Assembly (NCBI RefSeq): GCF_007991515.1
Contig: NZ_BJYM01000011.1
Location: forward strand, 1-64,000
Direction: 5' to 3'
Length of the DNA: 64,000 nucleotides
From: Oceanobacillus sojae
GTDB lineage: Bacteria > Bacillota > Bacilli > Bacillales > Amphibacillaceae
Part shown: piece by piece, positions 45,601 to 53,494 of the stretch
Position numbering within the stretch: position 1 is the first letter of the stretch
Layout: each line of letters starts with the position of its first letter
Notes under the pieces: model-generated
Told to the model about the DNA's origin: nothing
The model's database searches: none
The model's input: only the letters and a program-made list of their open reading frames with translations
Translations under genes and position numbers: made by a program

Positions 45601-45750
45601 GCGATTGATGCGCTTATACAGCTGCAGCAATCCGGAAGAATGATAGGTGTTATTTCGCATGTGCAGGAGCTGAAGGATGTTTTTCCGGCAGCGATAGAAG
45701 TTCATAAAACAAAAGAAGGATTCAGTAAAACAGAAATAATTGTTAAATAA
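42664..45750 (+). CDS. sbcC: Exonuclease SbcCD subunit C
   Basis: The 1028-residue Rad50-like ATPase pairs with SbcD. Walker A is GKTGAGKT (35-42); long coiled coils (about 180-510 and 530-830) flank a zinc hook C-P-V-C (C520-C523); the ABC signature LSGGEKFHASLCLALG (about 933-948) and Walker B FIDEGFGSLDEE (about 968-979) are at the C-terminus. AGGTGAAA lies before the ATG. A weak hairpin (45781-45796) follows the stop. Confidence 0.95.
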   Translation: MQPLRLTLNAFGPYKEKETIDFDELQGNTLFVISGKTGAGKTTLFDGIAFALYGKASGSDREDQRMLRSDFADEDIHTSAELVFQIQDKTYRIFRQLGHVKKGNKSKTGDKCEFYEIREEGEFPCVDRQMVSEIDQKVEEIIGLTPDQFKQIVMLPQGEFRKLLTSGTENKEEILRRLFKTEHYKYMNELLKEKKAKLEQENQRILNRMEQLRAQIFSLELADDSDIHELASREHVNANQIIGVLELELRKNKQTIEEVDSFYKEATKQQEYVQNQLFHAKQVNENFSELEMHQNHFTSWKEQAEEMDRLKSEVSAAEQAKLIIPYEHQLKEASKEFEEGDKALQQLEAQQTKMENQKQQAEVDFKKEQENAGERDKISIEVNRLEGFLPVVKELEEKKMEIQKLDAQLKQGESQLDKLKERHELRSKQIDRLEKEEELLDKDSDKLEAVRDELRLLREQAMLMKKYKEKVVQIQTGEASLKNKEAVYLKEKEGYKRLEQAWFANQAHVLAVHLHDGEPCPVCGSLKHPSPAATKEAEVTKEELEQSKKRMDEKEAVWRELAANIKAYQSEKQALEQELTQHELEFSNPEQKYQEIVEKGKKKKSEEGRLEQSKARLNECKKELARTRQEQKQSDTAVNEQSSWVSQLQTDYQSKRAVYQQQFTQIPESLRILSKLEAEISNLRTEKQQMEKRWTDVQENYRNVQEAFTKWTADVHNLRENHIKRKQKIDNLEKIFQEKLEQADFTELTYQQVKWDESTYQSVRKRLADYEKQGYQLEKQISELKKKLEGKSKQDVSEIETVLEKWKQETKVNLEKLQQLQQEKKDMTFYINQLQEFDLQAANVEKKRMVITDLYDTLRGQNPKKISFERYLQMEYLEQIIEAANLRLNDLSNGQFYLTRSDRQESRGKQSGLGLDVYDQYTGQTRDVKTLSGGEKFHASLCLALGMSDVIQSFQGNIVIQTMFIDEGFGSLDEESLLKAIDALIQLQQSGRMIGVISHVQELKDVFPAAIEVHKTKEGFSKTEIIVK

Positions 45751-45863
45751 ATGGCTCCGTGATTAATCTGCTAAAAGATAAAATAACGCTATTTTGTTTG
45801 CTATTTAAACAATCCTTGTATTATCATTTAATTATTGTATTTTTCGACAATAATTGTTTTGGA

Positions 45864-45957
45864 TTGACATCTGAATAATTAAGAAATATATTGCCAAGGA
45901 AATATAATGGCTTCTTCCCGATATGATATTGTTTTACATCTCGGGAGAATTTTTATT
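45864..45957 (+). promoter_or_regulatory. mvaS promoter followed by a terminator-like hairpin
   Basis: A near-ideal sigma-A promoter, TTGACA (45864-45869), 17 nt, TATATT (45887-45892), is followed about 20 nt later by a hairpin (TTCTTCCCGATATG with CATCTCGGGAGAA, 45913-45952) and a T-run (ATTTTTATT). It could be a leader attenuator for mvaS, the end of a roughly 60-nt RNA, or the sbcDC terminator with the promoter embedded ahead of it. The rest of the 301-bp gap shows nothing more. Confidence 0.55.
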
Positions 45958-46051
45958 GCACCAAGTATATAAAGTTTTGATTTACCGAAAACGCAGGATA
46001 TGAGCTTTTTAAAGCAGCCTCATATTAGTAAGGAGAAGGGTAGGAATAATA

Positions 46052-47218
46052 GTGAAGATTGGAATCGATAAACTAGGGTTTTATGCACCGCATCTGTATG
46101 TAGATATGAATGATTTAGCAAAAGAACGGGGAATTGATCCAGGTAAATTTACCGTTGGTTTGGGACAGGATGAAATGGCTGTTCCACCAGTGACACAAGA
46201 TCCAGTTTCTTTAGCAGCTAATGCAGCGGAACAGATTTTAGATGATGAAGATAAAGAGAAAATAGATTTGGTTATTTTTGGAACAGAGTCTGGAGTAGAT
46301 CATTCCAAATCAGCTGCTGTTTATATACATCAATTATTAGGTTTGAATCCAAGGGCACGCTCGGTGGAGCTGAAGCAGGCTTGCTACGGTGCAACTGCGG
46401 GAATTCAAATGGCAAAAGGGCATATTGCGCTTCACCCGGATAAAAAAGTTCTTGTATTAGCTTCTGATATTGCACGTTACGGGTTGAATACCCCTGGTGA
46501 ATCGACGCAAGGCGCTGGTGCAGTGGCTATTTTAGTAAGTGCATCTCCAAGATTACTGGATCTGGAAAGTGAAAGCACATATTATACAGAGGATATTATG
46601 GATTTTTGGAGACCGGTATATTCCACAACAGCGTATGTGGATGGGAAATACTCCAATGAACAATATATTGCTTTCTTCCAAAAAGTATGGAAAGACTACC
46701 AGGAGCAAACTGGTAGAAGCTTAGAGGATTTTGCTGCAATAGCTTTTCATTTACCATATACAAAAATGGGCTGGAAAGCACTGCGTACAGTGATTGAGGA
46801 TGCACCTGAGGAAGTACAGGAAAGGTTAAAAAATAATTATCAAATCAGTACGAAATATAATCGTAATGTAGGCAATATCTACACAGGCTCTCTTTACCTC
46901 AGTCTGATTTCATTATTAGAAAATCAGGATGAGTTAAAAGAAGGAGATACGATCGGTTTATACAGCTACGGTTCTGGAGCTGTCGGTGAATTCTTCTCCG
47001 GAAAACTGCAGCCGGACTATAAAAAGCATCTGCAGACAGCAGAGCACCAAGCAATGTTTGCAAATAGAAAATGTATTTCTGTAGCAGCATATGAGAAAGT
47101 ATTTGAAGAATCACTTCCAACAGATGGCAGTGAGAAACAGCTGAATATTGATGAAGATCCGGCAAAAATCTGTTTAGCCGGTGTAAAAGATCACATTCGC
47201 AGCTATGCAGCTAAATAG
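46052..47218 (+). CDS. mvaS: Hydroxymethylglutaryl-CoA synthase
   Basis: The 388-residue thiolase-fold enzyme condenses acetyl-CoA with acetoacetyl-CoA to HMG-CoA, the first committed step of the mevalonate route to isoprenoids. The catalytic cysteine lies in ELKQACYGAT at C111, the same number as in S. aureus MvaS. FGTESGVDHSKSAAVY (about 74-89, catalytic E) and the histidine of FHLPYTKMG (about 233-241) complete the triad. The start codon is GTG with an AAGGAGAAGGG region upstream. No other mevalonate genes are in the window. Confidence 0.93.
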   Translation: MKIGIDKLGFYAPHLYVDMNDLAKERGIDPGKFTVGLGQDEMAVPPVTQDPVSLAANAAEQILDDEDKEKIDLVIFGTESGVDHSKSAAVYIHQLLGLNPRARSVELKQACYGATAGIQMAKGHIALHPDKKVLVLASDIARYGLNTPGESTQGAGAVAILVSASPRLLDLESESTYYTEDIMDFWRPVYSTTAYVDGKYSNEQYIAFFQKVWKDYQEQTGRSLEDFAAIAFHLPYTKMGWKALRTVIEDAPEEVQERLKNNYQISTKYNRNVGNIYTGSLYLSLISLLENQDELKEGDTIGLYSYGSGAVGEFFSGKLQPDYKKHLQTAEHQAMFANRKCISVAAYEKVFEESLPTDGSEKQLNIDEDPAKICLAGVKDHIRSYAAK

Positions 47219-47225
47219 GAATATA

Positions 47226-47269
47226 AAATCTCCCGGGCAATAACTTTTGTCAGGGAGTTTTTTTGTTGA
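47226..47269 (+). terminator. Terminator of mvaS
   Basis: CTCCC pairs with GGGAG around a loop that can pair partly (CCCGG...CAGGG), ending in seven T residues. Confidence 0.75.
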
Positions 47270-47411
47270 AAAATAAAAAGTGAATGTGAAGGAAACGTAT
47301 TTTTATCAGCTTATATTCATTTTATATTCATTCAAATAGGTGGAATTGATGATTTCAAGATGTATAATTGGGGTAGAGTGAAGCATATCATGAAAGTTGG
47401 AGGGTATTCTA

Positions 47412-48797
47412 ATGACAAAAAGTAAAGAAGTTATTGAAGTAACGAATCCGGCAACAGGTGAGGTAGTGGATACGGTCTTAAAAGGTGGGGAAAAGGAGGC
47501 TGAGCAAGCTGTTGATAAAGCATACGAAGCCTTTCCAGCATGGTCGAAACAATCCGTCTATGAAAGAAGTGCTTTATTAAATAAATGGCACGGACTTATT
47601 GAACAGCATGAATCCGAATTAGCTGAAATCATGACAATGGAACAAGGAAAACCTGTAAAGGAAGCAGCAGGAGAAATTCAATATGCCAACAGCTTTATTG
47701 CCTGGTACGCAGAAGAGGGAAAAAGGCTCTATGGCGAAACTATTCCTGCAACAGCGAGAGATAAGAGAATTGTTGTCACCCGTCAGCCTGTTGGTGTCAT
47801 TGCAGCGATTACACCATGGAATTTTCCAGCCGCAATGATTACCCGCAAGGTTGCACCGGCATTGGCAGCCGGCTGTACGGCAGTTGTAAAACCGGCGAGC
47901 GCCACACCTTTAACAGCTATTCGTCTGCGCGAGCTTGCGATAGAGGCAGGAATTCCAGAGGGCGTGCTTCAAATTGTAACAGGAAGCTCCAGTGAAATTA
48001 GTGATGCCTGGATGGAGGATACGCGTGTTCGGAAAATATCATTTACAGGCTCGACAGAGGTAGGAAAATTATTAATGCGAAAATCTGCTGATACTGTGAA
48101 AAAGATTTCTCTGGAGCTTGGCGGCCTTGCTCCGTTGATTGTTATGGAGGATGCAGACATTGAAAAAGCAGTAGATGGAGCAATTGCTTCTAAATATCGT
48201 AATGCGGGGCAAACCTGTGTCTGTGCAAATAGAATTTATGTTCATGAGTCTATTGAGCGGGAGTTTGCAAAGGCTTTTGCAGAAAAAGCAGCACAGCTTA
48301 AAGTAGGGAATGGATTAGAAGAAGGAGTAGAAATTGGTCCTTTAATTGATCAGTCAGCAGTTGAAAAAGTGCGGGAGCATATTAAGGACGCTCTGAACAA
48401 AGGAGCAGAAAAACTGTTAGGTGATGAAAAAGCAAATGAAGGTTTATTTTTTGCTCCGACTGTATTAACTAATGTAAATGATGAGATGCTGTGTATGCAG
48501 GAAGAAACCTTTGGCCCTTTGGCTCCGATCACCACGTTCGACTCCAAGGAGGAGGTTATTGCACGTGCTAACAATACTCCTTATGGATTAGCAGCATATT
48601 TATTCACGGAAAACCTCACTACAGCAATTGAGGTTGGCGAGCAATTAGAGTATGGCATTGTGGGTATTAACGATGGAGGACCTTCAACAGCACAAGCTCC
48701 ATTTGGAGGATTTAAAGAGAGCGGACTCGGCCGGGAAGGCGGTCACCACGGAATTGATGAATATGTTGAGGTAAAATATCTGTCCATTCAGCTATAA
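47412..48797 (+). CDS. gabD: NAD(P)-dependent succinate-semialdehyde dehydrogenase
   Basis: The 461-residue aldehyde dehydrogenase oxidises succinate semialdehyde to succinate, the last step of GABA use. Landmarks are the nucleotide-binding ITPWNFPAAMITRK (about 133-146), FTGSTEVGK (about 211-219), the general base in ISLELGG (about 231-237), and NAGQTCVCANR with catalytic C269 and a second cysteine C271. I start at ATG 47412, 9 nt after GGAGGG; the TTG 15 nt earlier overlaps that site. No gabT is adjacent; related semialdehyde substrates are possible. Confidence 0.87.
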   Translation: MTKSKEVIEVTNPATGEVVDTVLKGGEKEAEQAVDKAYEAFPAWSKQSVYERSALLNKWHGLIEQHESELAEIMTMEQGKPVKEAAGEIQYANSFIAWYAEEGKRLYGETIPATARDKRIVVTRQPVGVIAAITPWNFPAAMITRKVAPALAAGCTAVVKPASATPLTAIRLRELAIEAGIPEGVLQIVTGSSSEISDAWMEDTRVRKISFTGSTEVGKLLMRKSADTVKKISLELGGLAPLIVMEDADIEKAVDGAIASKYRNAGQTCVCANRIYVHESIEREFAKAFAEKAAQLKVGNGLEEGVEIGPLIDQSAVEKVREHIKDALNKGAEKLLGDEKANEGLFFAPTVLTNVNDEMLCMQEETFGPLAPITTFDSKEEVIARANNTPYGLAAYLFTENLTTAIEVGEQLEYGIVGINDGGPSTAQAPFGGFKESGLGREGGHHGIDEYVEVKYLSIQL

Positions 48798-48900
48798 TCC
48801 GCATCTGAAAATGTATGCAGTAAAATGCTTGTAATTGAAAATAACTATATATTATTTCTAATTCCTGAAAAATATCTAAGTGCAGGCAAGTATCTTTTAC

Positions 48901-48939
48901 AGACTGAATCTTTGGCTTCAGAAGCCGGGATTCAGTCTG
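48901..48939. other. Long perfect hairpin between gabD and exporter gene
   Basis: AGACTGAATC (48901-48910) pairs exactly with GATTCAGTCT (48930-48939), and GGCTTC with GAAGCC inside it. A further small palindrome GATAA-AGC-TTATC follows. No T-run is adjacent, so a simple terminator is not obvious; it may still end gabD transcription or act in RNA processing. Confidence 0.55.
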
Positions 48940-49076
48940 ATAAAGCTTATCAAATGAAATAGAAGGTAAATGTATTTGAATCATTTTACTTTCAAATTCA
49001 CAAGAAAAAACGGTGTTTTATTTCCGTGACACGTTTGAAGGAAAGCTGTATACTACTTCTAGAGAGGTGCAGGTGA

Positions 49077-50132
49077 ATGGAATTTAATATTGGCCCCAGG
49101 ATGTTAAAGACAGGGCTGGCAGTAACATTAACATTATTAATTACAAGCTTTTTTGATATGGAATATGCTGTTATCGCAGCGATTGCATCTGTTATAGCAA
49201 TGCAGCCGTCTATTATGCGCTCATTTAATTATATTAAAGAAGTAGTTATTGGAAATTCTGTCGGAGCAACGCTCGCCATCTTAGGGGTGTTTTTACTCGG
49301 AAGTCACCCTATTTCAGTCGGGGCAGTTGTTATATTATCAATTGCAATTAATATCAAGCTGGGCTTGACCAAAACAATTAATTTAACGGTTTTAACCATT
49401 GTCAGTATGATGGTAGCAAGTCACGGAGATCATATTAATTTTGTGTATATTTTATCCCGTGTATCTCTGGTAGCCATTGGGGTGCTTTCTGCTTTTATTG
49501 TTAATGTATTTGTAAATCCCCCAAACCATCAAAAGATTCTGTTTCAGATGATTAAGGAAGCCGGTGAGAGCTCTCATTTTCTTCTGCGGGTTATTCCGAG
49601 CAATACAATGAGTGTACCGCAAATTCGTGATGAAGAAAGAAAAGTGGAGAAGCAAATAAATAAAATAAGAGACTATTTTGATATTATTACAGATGAAAAA
49701 AATAGATTATTTATTCGAAAACGAAGATCGTTTTTCCGGAATATTGTGATCTATAAGCAAATGATACAGGTATTACGGAAAAAGCATACACTGATTGTAG
49801 AGCTGGAGAAAAATTTAAAGGAAATTGAACAAATGGCAGCCGGTAAATCCTTCTTGATTAAAAAATTGGTCAGTGAAATCAATAACTATAGTGAAAATGT
49901 CTTCCTTATGTATGAAGACCGCATCGTCTTGGACCGAGATTTACAAAAAGAGACAAAACAGGCGATGGGTGTAACGATTAATAATTTAATTGATGCATTG
50001 CAGGGTACAGACTATGAAAAATGGCATTATGTTTTTCCTGTTGCGAATAGTATCGTAGAACTTTTTTATGAACTGGATAAGTTGGAAAAATATGTCCGTA
50101 AAAAAGGATTACATGCAGATGGCAAAATATAA
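49077..50132 (+). CDS. Aromatic acid exporter family protein (FUSC/DUF939)
   Basis: The 351-residue protein has six membrane helices in the N-terminal half (about 8-150) with the ArAE pattern RMLKTGLAVTLTLLITSFF and AAIASVIAMQPS, and a helical cytoplasmic C-terminal domain (about 160-350). FUSC-type proteins are thought to export aromatic carboxylic acids. B. subtilis YqjA is a likely relative. The site before the ATG is GAGAGGTG. Confidence 0.82.
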   Translation: MEFNIGPRMLKTGLAVTLTLLITSFFDMEYAVIAAIASVIAMQPSIMRSFNYIKEVVIGNSVGATLAILGVFLLGSHPISVGAVVILSIAINIKLGLTKTINLTVLTIVSMMVASHGDHINFVYILSRVSLVAIGVLSAFIVNVFVNPPNHQKILFQMIKEAGESSHFLLRVIPSNTMSVPQIRDEERKVEKQINKIRDYFDIITDEKNRLFIRKRRSFFRNIVIYKQMIQVLRKKHTLIVELEKNLKEIEQMAAGKSFLIKKLVSEINNYSENVFLMYEDRIVLDRDLQKETKQAMGVTINNLIDALQGTDYEKWHYVFPVANSIVELFYELDKLEKYVRKKGLHADGKI

Positions 50133-50354
50133 AGCATAGATATGAGACGAAGGAGATTGTGACATCGCAGTCTCCTTCGTTTTATGTTTAAGGAAATATA
50201 AAACGAAAATTCATTTCGCAAGAGCTTTTGTTCTTCCTCTATAAAAAAGTTTATCTGCGGTAAATTTTTGCTTGTCAATACCAGGAAAATAGGTATATTT
50301 ATCTCCTGTTTTGTATATAGTAGTAATACTATATATAGAAGGGGGAGTATCAAT

Positions 50355-50543
50355 TTGGTACGTTTTTTATCTCGTCATGAACTAGAAAATCTTTATTATA
50401 TGTATGAACGGTATGAGGAAACCTACCAGACTTTACAGCAAAGCAAACAGGAGCATATCCCGGAAGATCTGCGGATACAAATAGAAGAACAAATGAAAAT
50501 TGTTAAAAAGCAGCAGCATCAAATGCTTTCTTCATTAACATAA
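50355..50543 (+). CDS. Small helical hypothetical protein
   Basis: The 62-residue protein is charged and helical (RHELENLYYMYERYEETYQ...EEQMKIVKKQQHQ). The start is TTG with a strong AAGGGGGAG site; the frame continues 29 codons upstream in unlikely sequence. A terminator lies right behind. The family is not recognised; short cytosolic coiled-coil proteins like this are common in Bacillaceae. Confidence 0.6.
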   Translation: MVRFLSRHELENLYYMYERYEETYQTLQQSKQEHIPEDLRIQIEEQMKIVKKQQHQMLSSLT

Positions 50544-50577
50544 AAAATCGTGTAGGTAACTCTATCTACACGATTTT
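50543..50577. terminator. Bidirectional terminator before the symporter gene
   Basis: A perfect 13-bp stem (AAAAATCGTGTAG with CTACACGATTTTT) serves both convergent units. Confidence 0.88.
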
Positions 50578-50588
50578 TATGGATTTTA

Positions 50589-52058
50589 TTATTTTTTATT
50601 TTGAAGGTTTTCCTTTATATAATCAATAAATTCATTCGCCTTTTGTGTTGGAGCATTTGTGAATAAACTAACAAAGATGAACAGTAATGTTGATAGAATA
50701 AGCCCCCATAGGCCAGAAGCTAGTCCGAACGGTTTTGCCTGCAGCAGCTCTAAAATCAGAACAAGGGTACCGGGGATGATGGTACTCGCTAATACAGCAG
50801 CAGCTGTTCCTCTTTTCCAAAAGAATGCGCCGATAATAGCCGGAACAACAACGATTAAGCCGGCAGAGGAAGCAACGGATAATACTGCGATCAAATCCAA
50901 CTGCAGTTCTGCGAATAAATAAGCCAGCAAGGCAATAACAGGAATAATAAATTTTCCAATCTTAAGCTGCACGCGATCTGTGGTATCCTTGCGAATATTT
51001 CCATATACGTCTTTTGCAAACATAGATGATAATGTAAGCAGTATAGAATCAATGGTTGAGACTGCAGCGGCAATAATACCTACCATTACAATAACAGCCA
51101 AAACAGGCGGTATTGCTGATGAAGACAGTACAACAGGTGTTGCTAAATCAGGATTATCCAGGCCTGGCTCCAGTAAGAAAGCGGAGTAACCCCAGAATAT
51201 GGATACAAAGGTATAAATCAATCCAAATATCATAAATCCTAACAGCATATGCCGCATGCTTTTTAAAGAAGCGGGCATAAACAGACGTTGACTGACTTGC
51301 GGATTGGAAATACTAAAGAAAAACCATGGTATGGTTAATCCAATAAATGTTAAAAAGCTAAAATAGCCATTACCAGGCACTGTCAGCATTTCAGGATGAT
51401 TAGTTTCCAGCTGCTGAAAGAATCCTGCGAAACCGCCTAACTCATGAATTAAAAAGAGGACAACCAAAGTGGATCCGATAATCATAAATAGCGATTGCAG
51501 AGAATCTGTCCAGGCAACGGAGCGCATTCCGGCTATATAAGCAAATATAATTGCTAAAATGACAGCGATAATTACCCCGCTACTGAAAGAGATTTGCTGG
51601 TTTGATACCCCCTGTAGTAAATATCCTACACCAGCCAGCTGTACGGCGCTATATGGGATGAGAAAAAGACAGTTACTAATAGCAATTGCAATGGCCACAG
51701 CTTTACTTTGATAACGATCACCAATCATTTCAGAAGGTGTAATATATCCATATTTTTTGCCCACAATCCAAAAACGCGGACCAAAAAATGAGATTAACGA
51801 TACACCCATTAAATAAATTAATTCGAAGCCTAGTGCACCGATACCGCCACGATAGGTAAGTCCTGCTAATCCGACCAGCATAAATGCACTGTATGTAGTA
51901 GCACTATAGCTTAATGCAGAAACAAAACCTCCCATTTTTCGGTCTCCCAGGAAATAAGCTCCCATATTAGTCTGTTTGCCGGTCCGTGATAAAAAAGCGA
52001 TAAAAACAGATACAGCAATATAAATTCCTAATCCCCACCAAATAAGCGACACGTTCAT
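50589..52058 (-). CDS. Sodium:solute symporter (SSS family)
   Basis: The 489-residue protein has about 13 membrane helices of the LeuT-like SSS family (PutP/PanF group). YFLGDRKMGGFVSALSYSATTYSAFMLVGLAG (split around 35-66) and the GLTIPWFFFSISNPQVSQRLF segment (about 240-260) are family landmarks. It should couple Na+ entry to uptake of an organic solute (pantothenate, proline, monocarboxylate); the substrate cannot be read. Its start overlaps the upstream small gene by 4 nt (ATGA), so the two are translationally coupled. Confidence 0.87.
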   Translation of the reverse strand: MNVSLIWWGLGIYIAVSVFIAFLSRTGKQTNMGAYFLGDRKMGGFVSALSYSATTYSAFMLVGLAGLTYRGGIGALGFELIYLMGVSLISFFGPRFWIVGKKYGYITPSEMIGDRYQSKAVAIAIAISNCLFLIPYSAVQLAGVGYLLQGVSNQQISFSSGVIIAVILAIIFAYIAGMRSVAWTDSLQSLFMIIGSTLVVLFLIHELGGFAGFFQQLETNHPEMLTVPGNGYFSFLTFIGLTIPWFFFSISNPQVSQRLFMPASLKSMRHMLLGFMIFGLIYTFVSIFWGYSAFLLEPGLDNPDLATPVVLSSSAIPPVLAVIVMVGIIAAAVSTIDSILLTLSSMFAKDVYGNIRKDTTDRVQLKIGKFIIPVIALLAYLFAELQLDLIAVLSVASSAGLIVVVPAIIGAFFWKRGTAAAVLASTIIPGTLVLILELLQAKPFGLASGLWGLILSTLLFIFVSLFTNAPTQKANEFIDYIKENLQNKK

Positions 52059-52237
52059 TCCTCATTGCCCCAATCTTTTGTCAGTATTGTATTGCATGCG
52101 ATTACAATTAAAGTTAATATCAACCAAAAAAGAAAGCTTCCATACCATTTTTCAACGTCTTTAAGAAGTGTAAATGGAATAATAAAAGCAGCAAGAACAA
52201 TAATTCCAATAATAATCGCTAAGCTTTTTTCCTTCAT
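52055..52237 (-). CDS. Small two-helix membrane partner of the SSS transporter
   Basis: The 60-residue protein has two membrane helices (about 7-27 and 33-52) and an acidic end. Overlap with the symporter gene by 4 nt and this size recall the YhdT (DUF997) protein encoded before panF in E. coli and the DUF3311 partners of other SSS carriers. I infer an accessory subunit. GGAGGTATT precedes the ATG. Confidence 0.75.
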   Translation of the reverse strand: MKEKSLAIIIGIIVLAAFIIPFTLLKDVEKWYGSFLFWLILTLIVIACNTILTKDWGNEE

Positions 52238-52258
52238 GTTAATACCTCCATTTATATA

Positions 52259-52300
52259 TGTGATTCAATTCACAAGAAAAAGAATGTGAATTCGTTAACA
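52259..52300 (-). promoter_or_regulatory. Tandem CRP/FNR-type operator boxes
   Basis: TGTGATTCAATTCACA (52259-52274) is a perfect TGTGA-N6-TCACA palindrome, the box of CRP/FNR regulators and of B. subtilis Fnr. A second box, TGTGA-ATTCGT-TAACA (52285-52300), differs at one position. The centres are 26 nt apart, between the symporter partner gene start (52237) and a possible extended -10 TGC-TATGAT further upstream on the minus strand (about 52304-52312). This placement fits repression or roadblock better than activation. The rest of 52301-52569 shows no gene. Confidence 0.6.
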
Positions 52301-52569
52301 ATCATAGCAGATAGTTCATAAATTTGCCACATTTTTTTGTGAATGTGAAAATATAATTTTTAAACTGCGATTTTCCGAATGGTGAAAGTAAACAACGCTT
52401 AAATGAAAAAACAGCTAAAACCTGACTTCTGGTAAAGGGATAAGGAAAGCTTTAGCCAAAGAATAGGGGATTAGTTATATGTGTTTAAACCGTACATTTT
52501 GATTCTTATGACAGCGTTTGCGAGATGTTGATTTATCAGATAAACTTAGAAGAAAAAAGGAGGATTAAG

Positions 52570-53427
52570 ATGGAAACTTTACAGGTTGGCAGAGCAAAGC
52601 TCACTTGGCTGAATGGGGGCGTAACACATCTGGATGGCGGATCTATGTTTGGTGTAGTGCCAAAGGCGTTGTGGGAGAGAAAATATCCAAATAACGAAAA
52701 AAATCAAATCGAGCTGCGTACAGATCCTATTTTAATGGAGTTGGATGGCTCTTATTTGCTGATTGATTCAGGAATTGGATGGAATAAATTATCTGAGAAA
52801 CAGAAAAGAAATTTTGGGGTGTTGGAAGAAACGAAATTAGAAGCATCTTTACTGGATTTGGGGCTTACTGTTGATGACATTGAGATCGTATTAATGACAC
52901 ATCTTCATTATGATCACGCGAATGGTTTAACAAAGCTTACTGATGAAGAAAAATATGAATCTGTGTTTAAAAAAGCAAAAATTTATGTTTCTCAGGTGGA
53001 GTGGGATGAGATGCGACACCCTAATATCCGGTCGGTAAATACGTATTGGGAGGAAAATTGGAAGCCGATTAGTGAACAAATTTGTACCTTTACAGATGAA
53101 GTGGAAATTTTATCAGGATTAACGATGGTCCATACCGGCGGTCATAGTGATGGACACGCTATTATTCGGTTCCAAGATGATAAGGAGAGCTTTTTACATA
53201 TGGCAGATATTATGCCGACGCATGCACATCAAAATAAGCTCTGGGTTCTTGCATATGATGATTACCCTGTCCAATCCGTATTACAAAAAGAATACTGGAT
53301 GAATCAGGGCTATAAAGAAAATGCATGGTTTACTTTTTATCATGATGCGTATTTCAGGGCAATTAAGTTTAATGAAACAGGAGAAATAATAGATCAGATA
53401 AAGCGTATGCGCTACGCTTATAAATAA
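52570..53427 (+). CDS. ytnP: MBL-fold metallohydrolase YtnP (putative lactonase)
   Basis: The 285-residue metallo-beta-lactamase-fold protein carries the metal-binding HLHYDH at 111-116 (H111, H113, D115, H116), with further ligands in HTGGHSDGH (about 194-202) and HMADIMPTHAH (about 215-225). B. subtilis YtnP is described as a quorum-quenching lactonase. ATG 52570 has AAAGGAGG; the frame runs 15 codons further upstream. This gene restarts the conserved yt- block after the accessory region. Confidence 0.88.
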   Translation: METLQVGRAKLTWLNGGVTHLDGGSMFGVVPKALWERKYPNNEKNQIELRTDPILMELDGSYLLIDSGIGWNKLSEKQKRNFGVLEETKLEASLLDLGLTVDDIEIVLMTHLHYDHANGLTKLTDEEKYESVFKKAKIYVSQVEWDEMRHPNIRSVNTYWEENWKPISEQICTFTDEVEILSGLTMVHTGGHSDGHAIIRFQDDKESFLHMADIMPTHAHQNKLWVLAYDDYPVQSVLQKEYWMNQGYKENAWFTFYHDAYFRAIKFNETGEIIDQIKRMRYAYK

Positions 53428-53494
53428 ACGGTAGAGTGAAAATAAAAGGAGCAGCAATCTCTAAAAGAGAAAGCTGCCCTGAATAAGCATTGTA

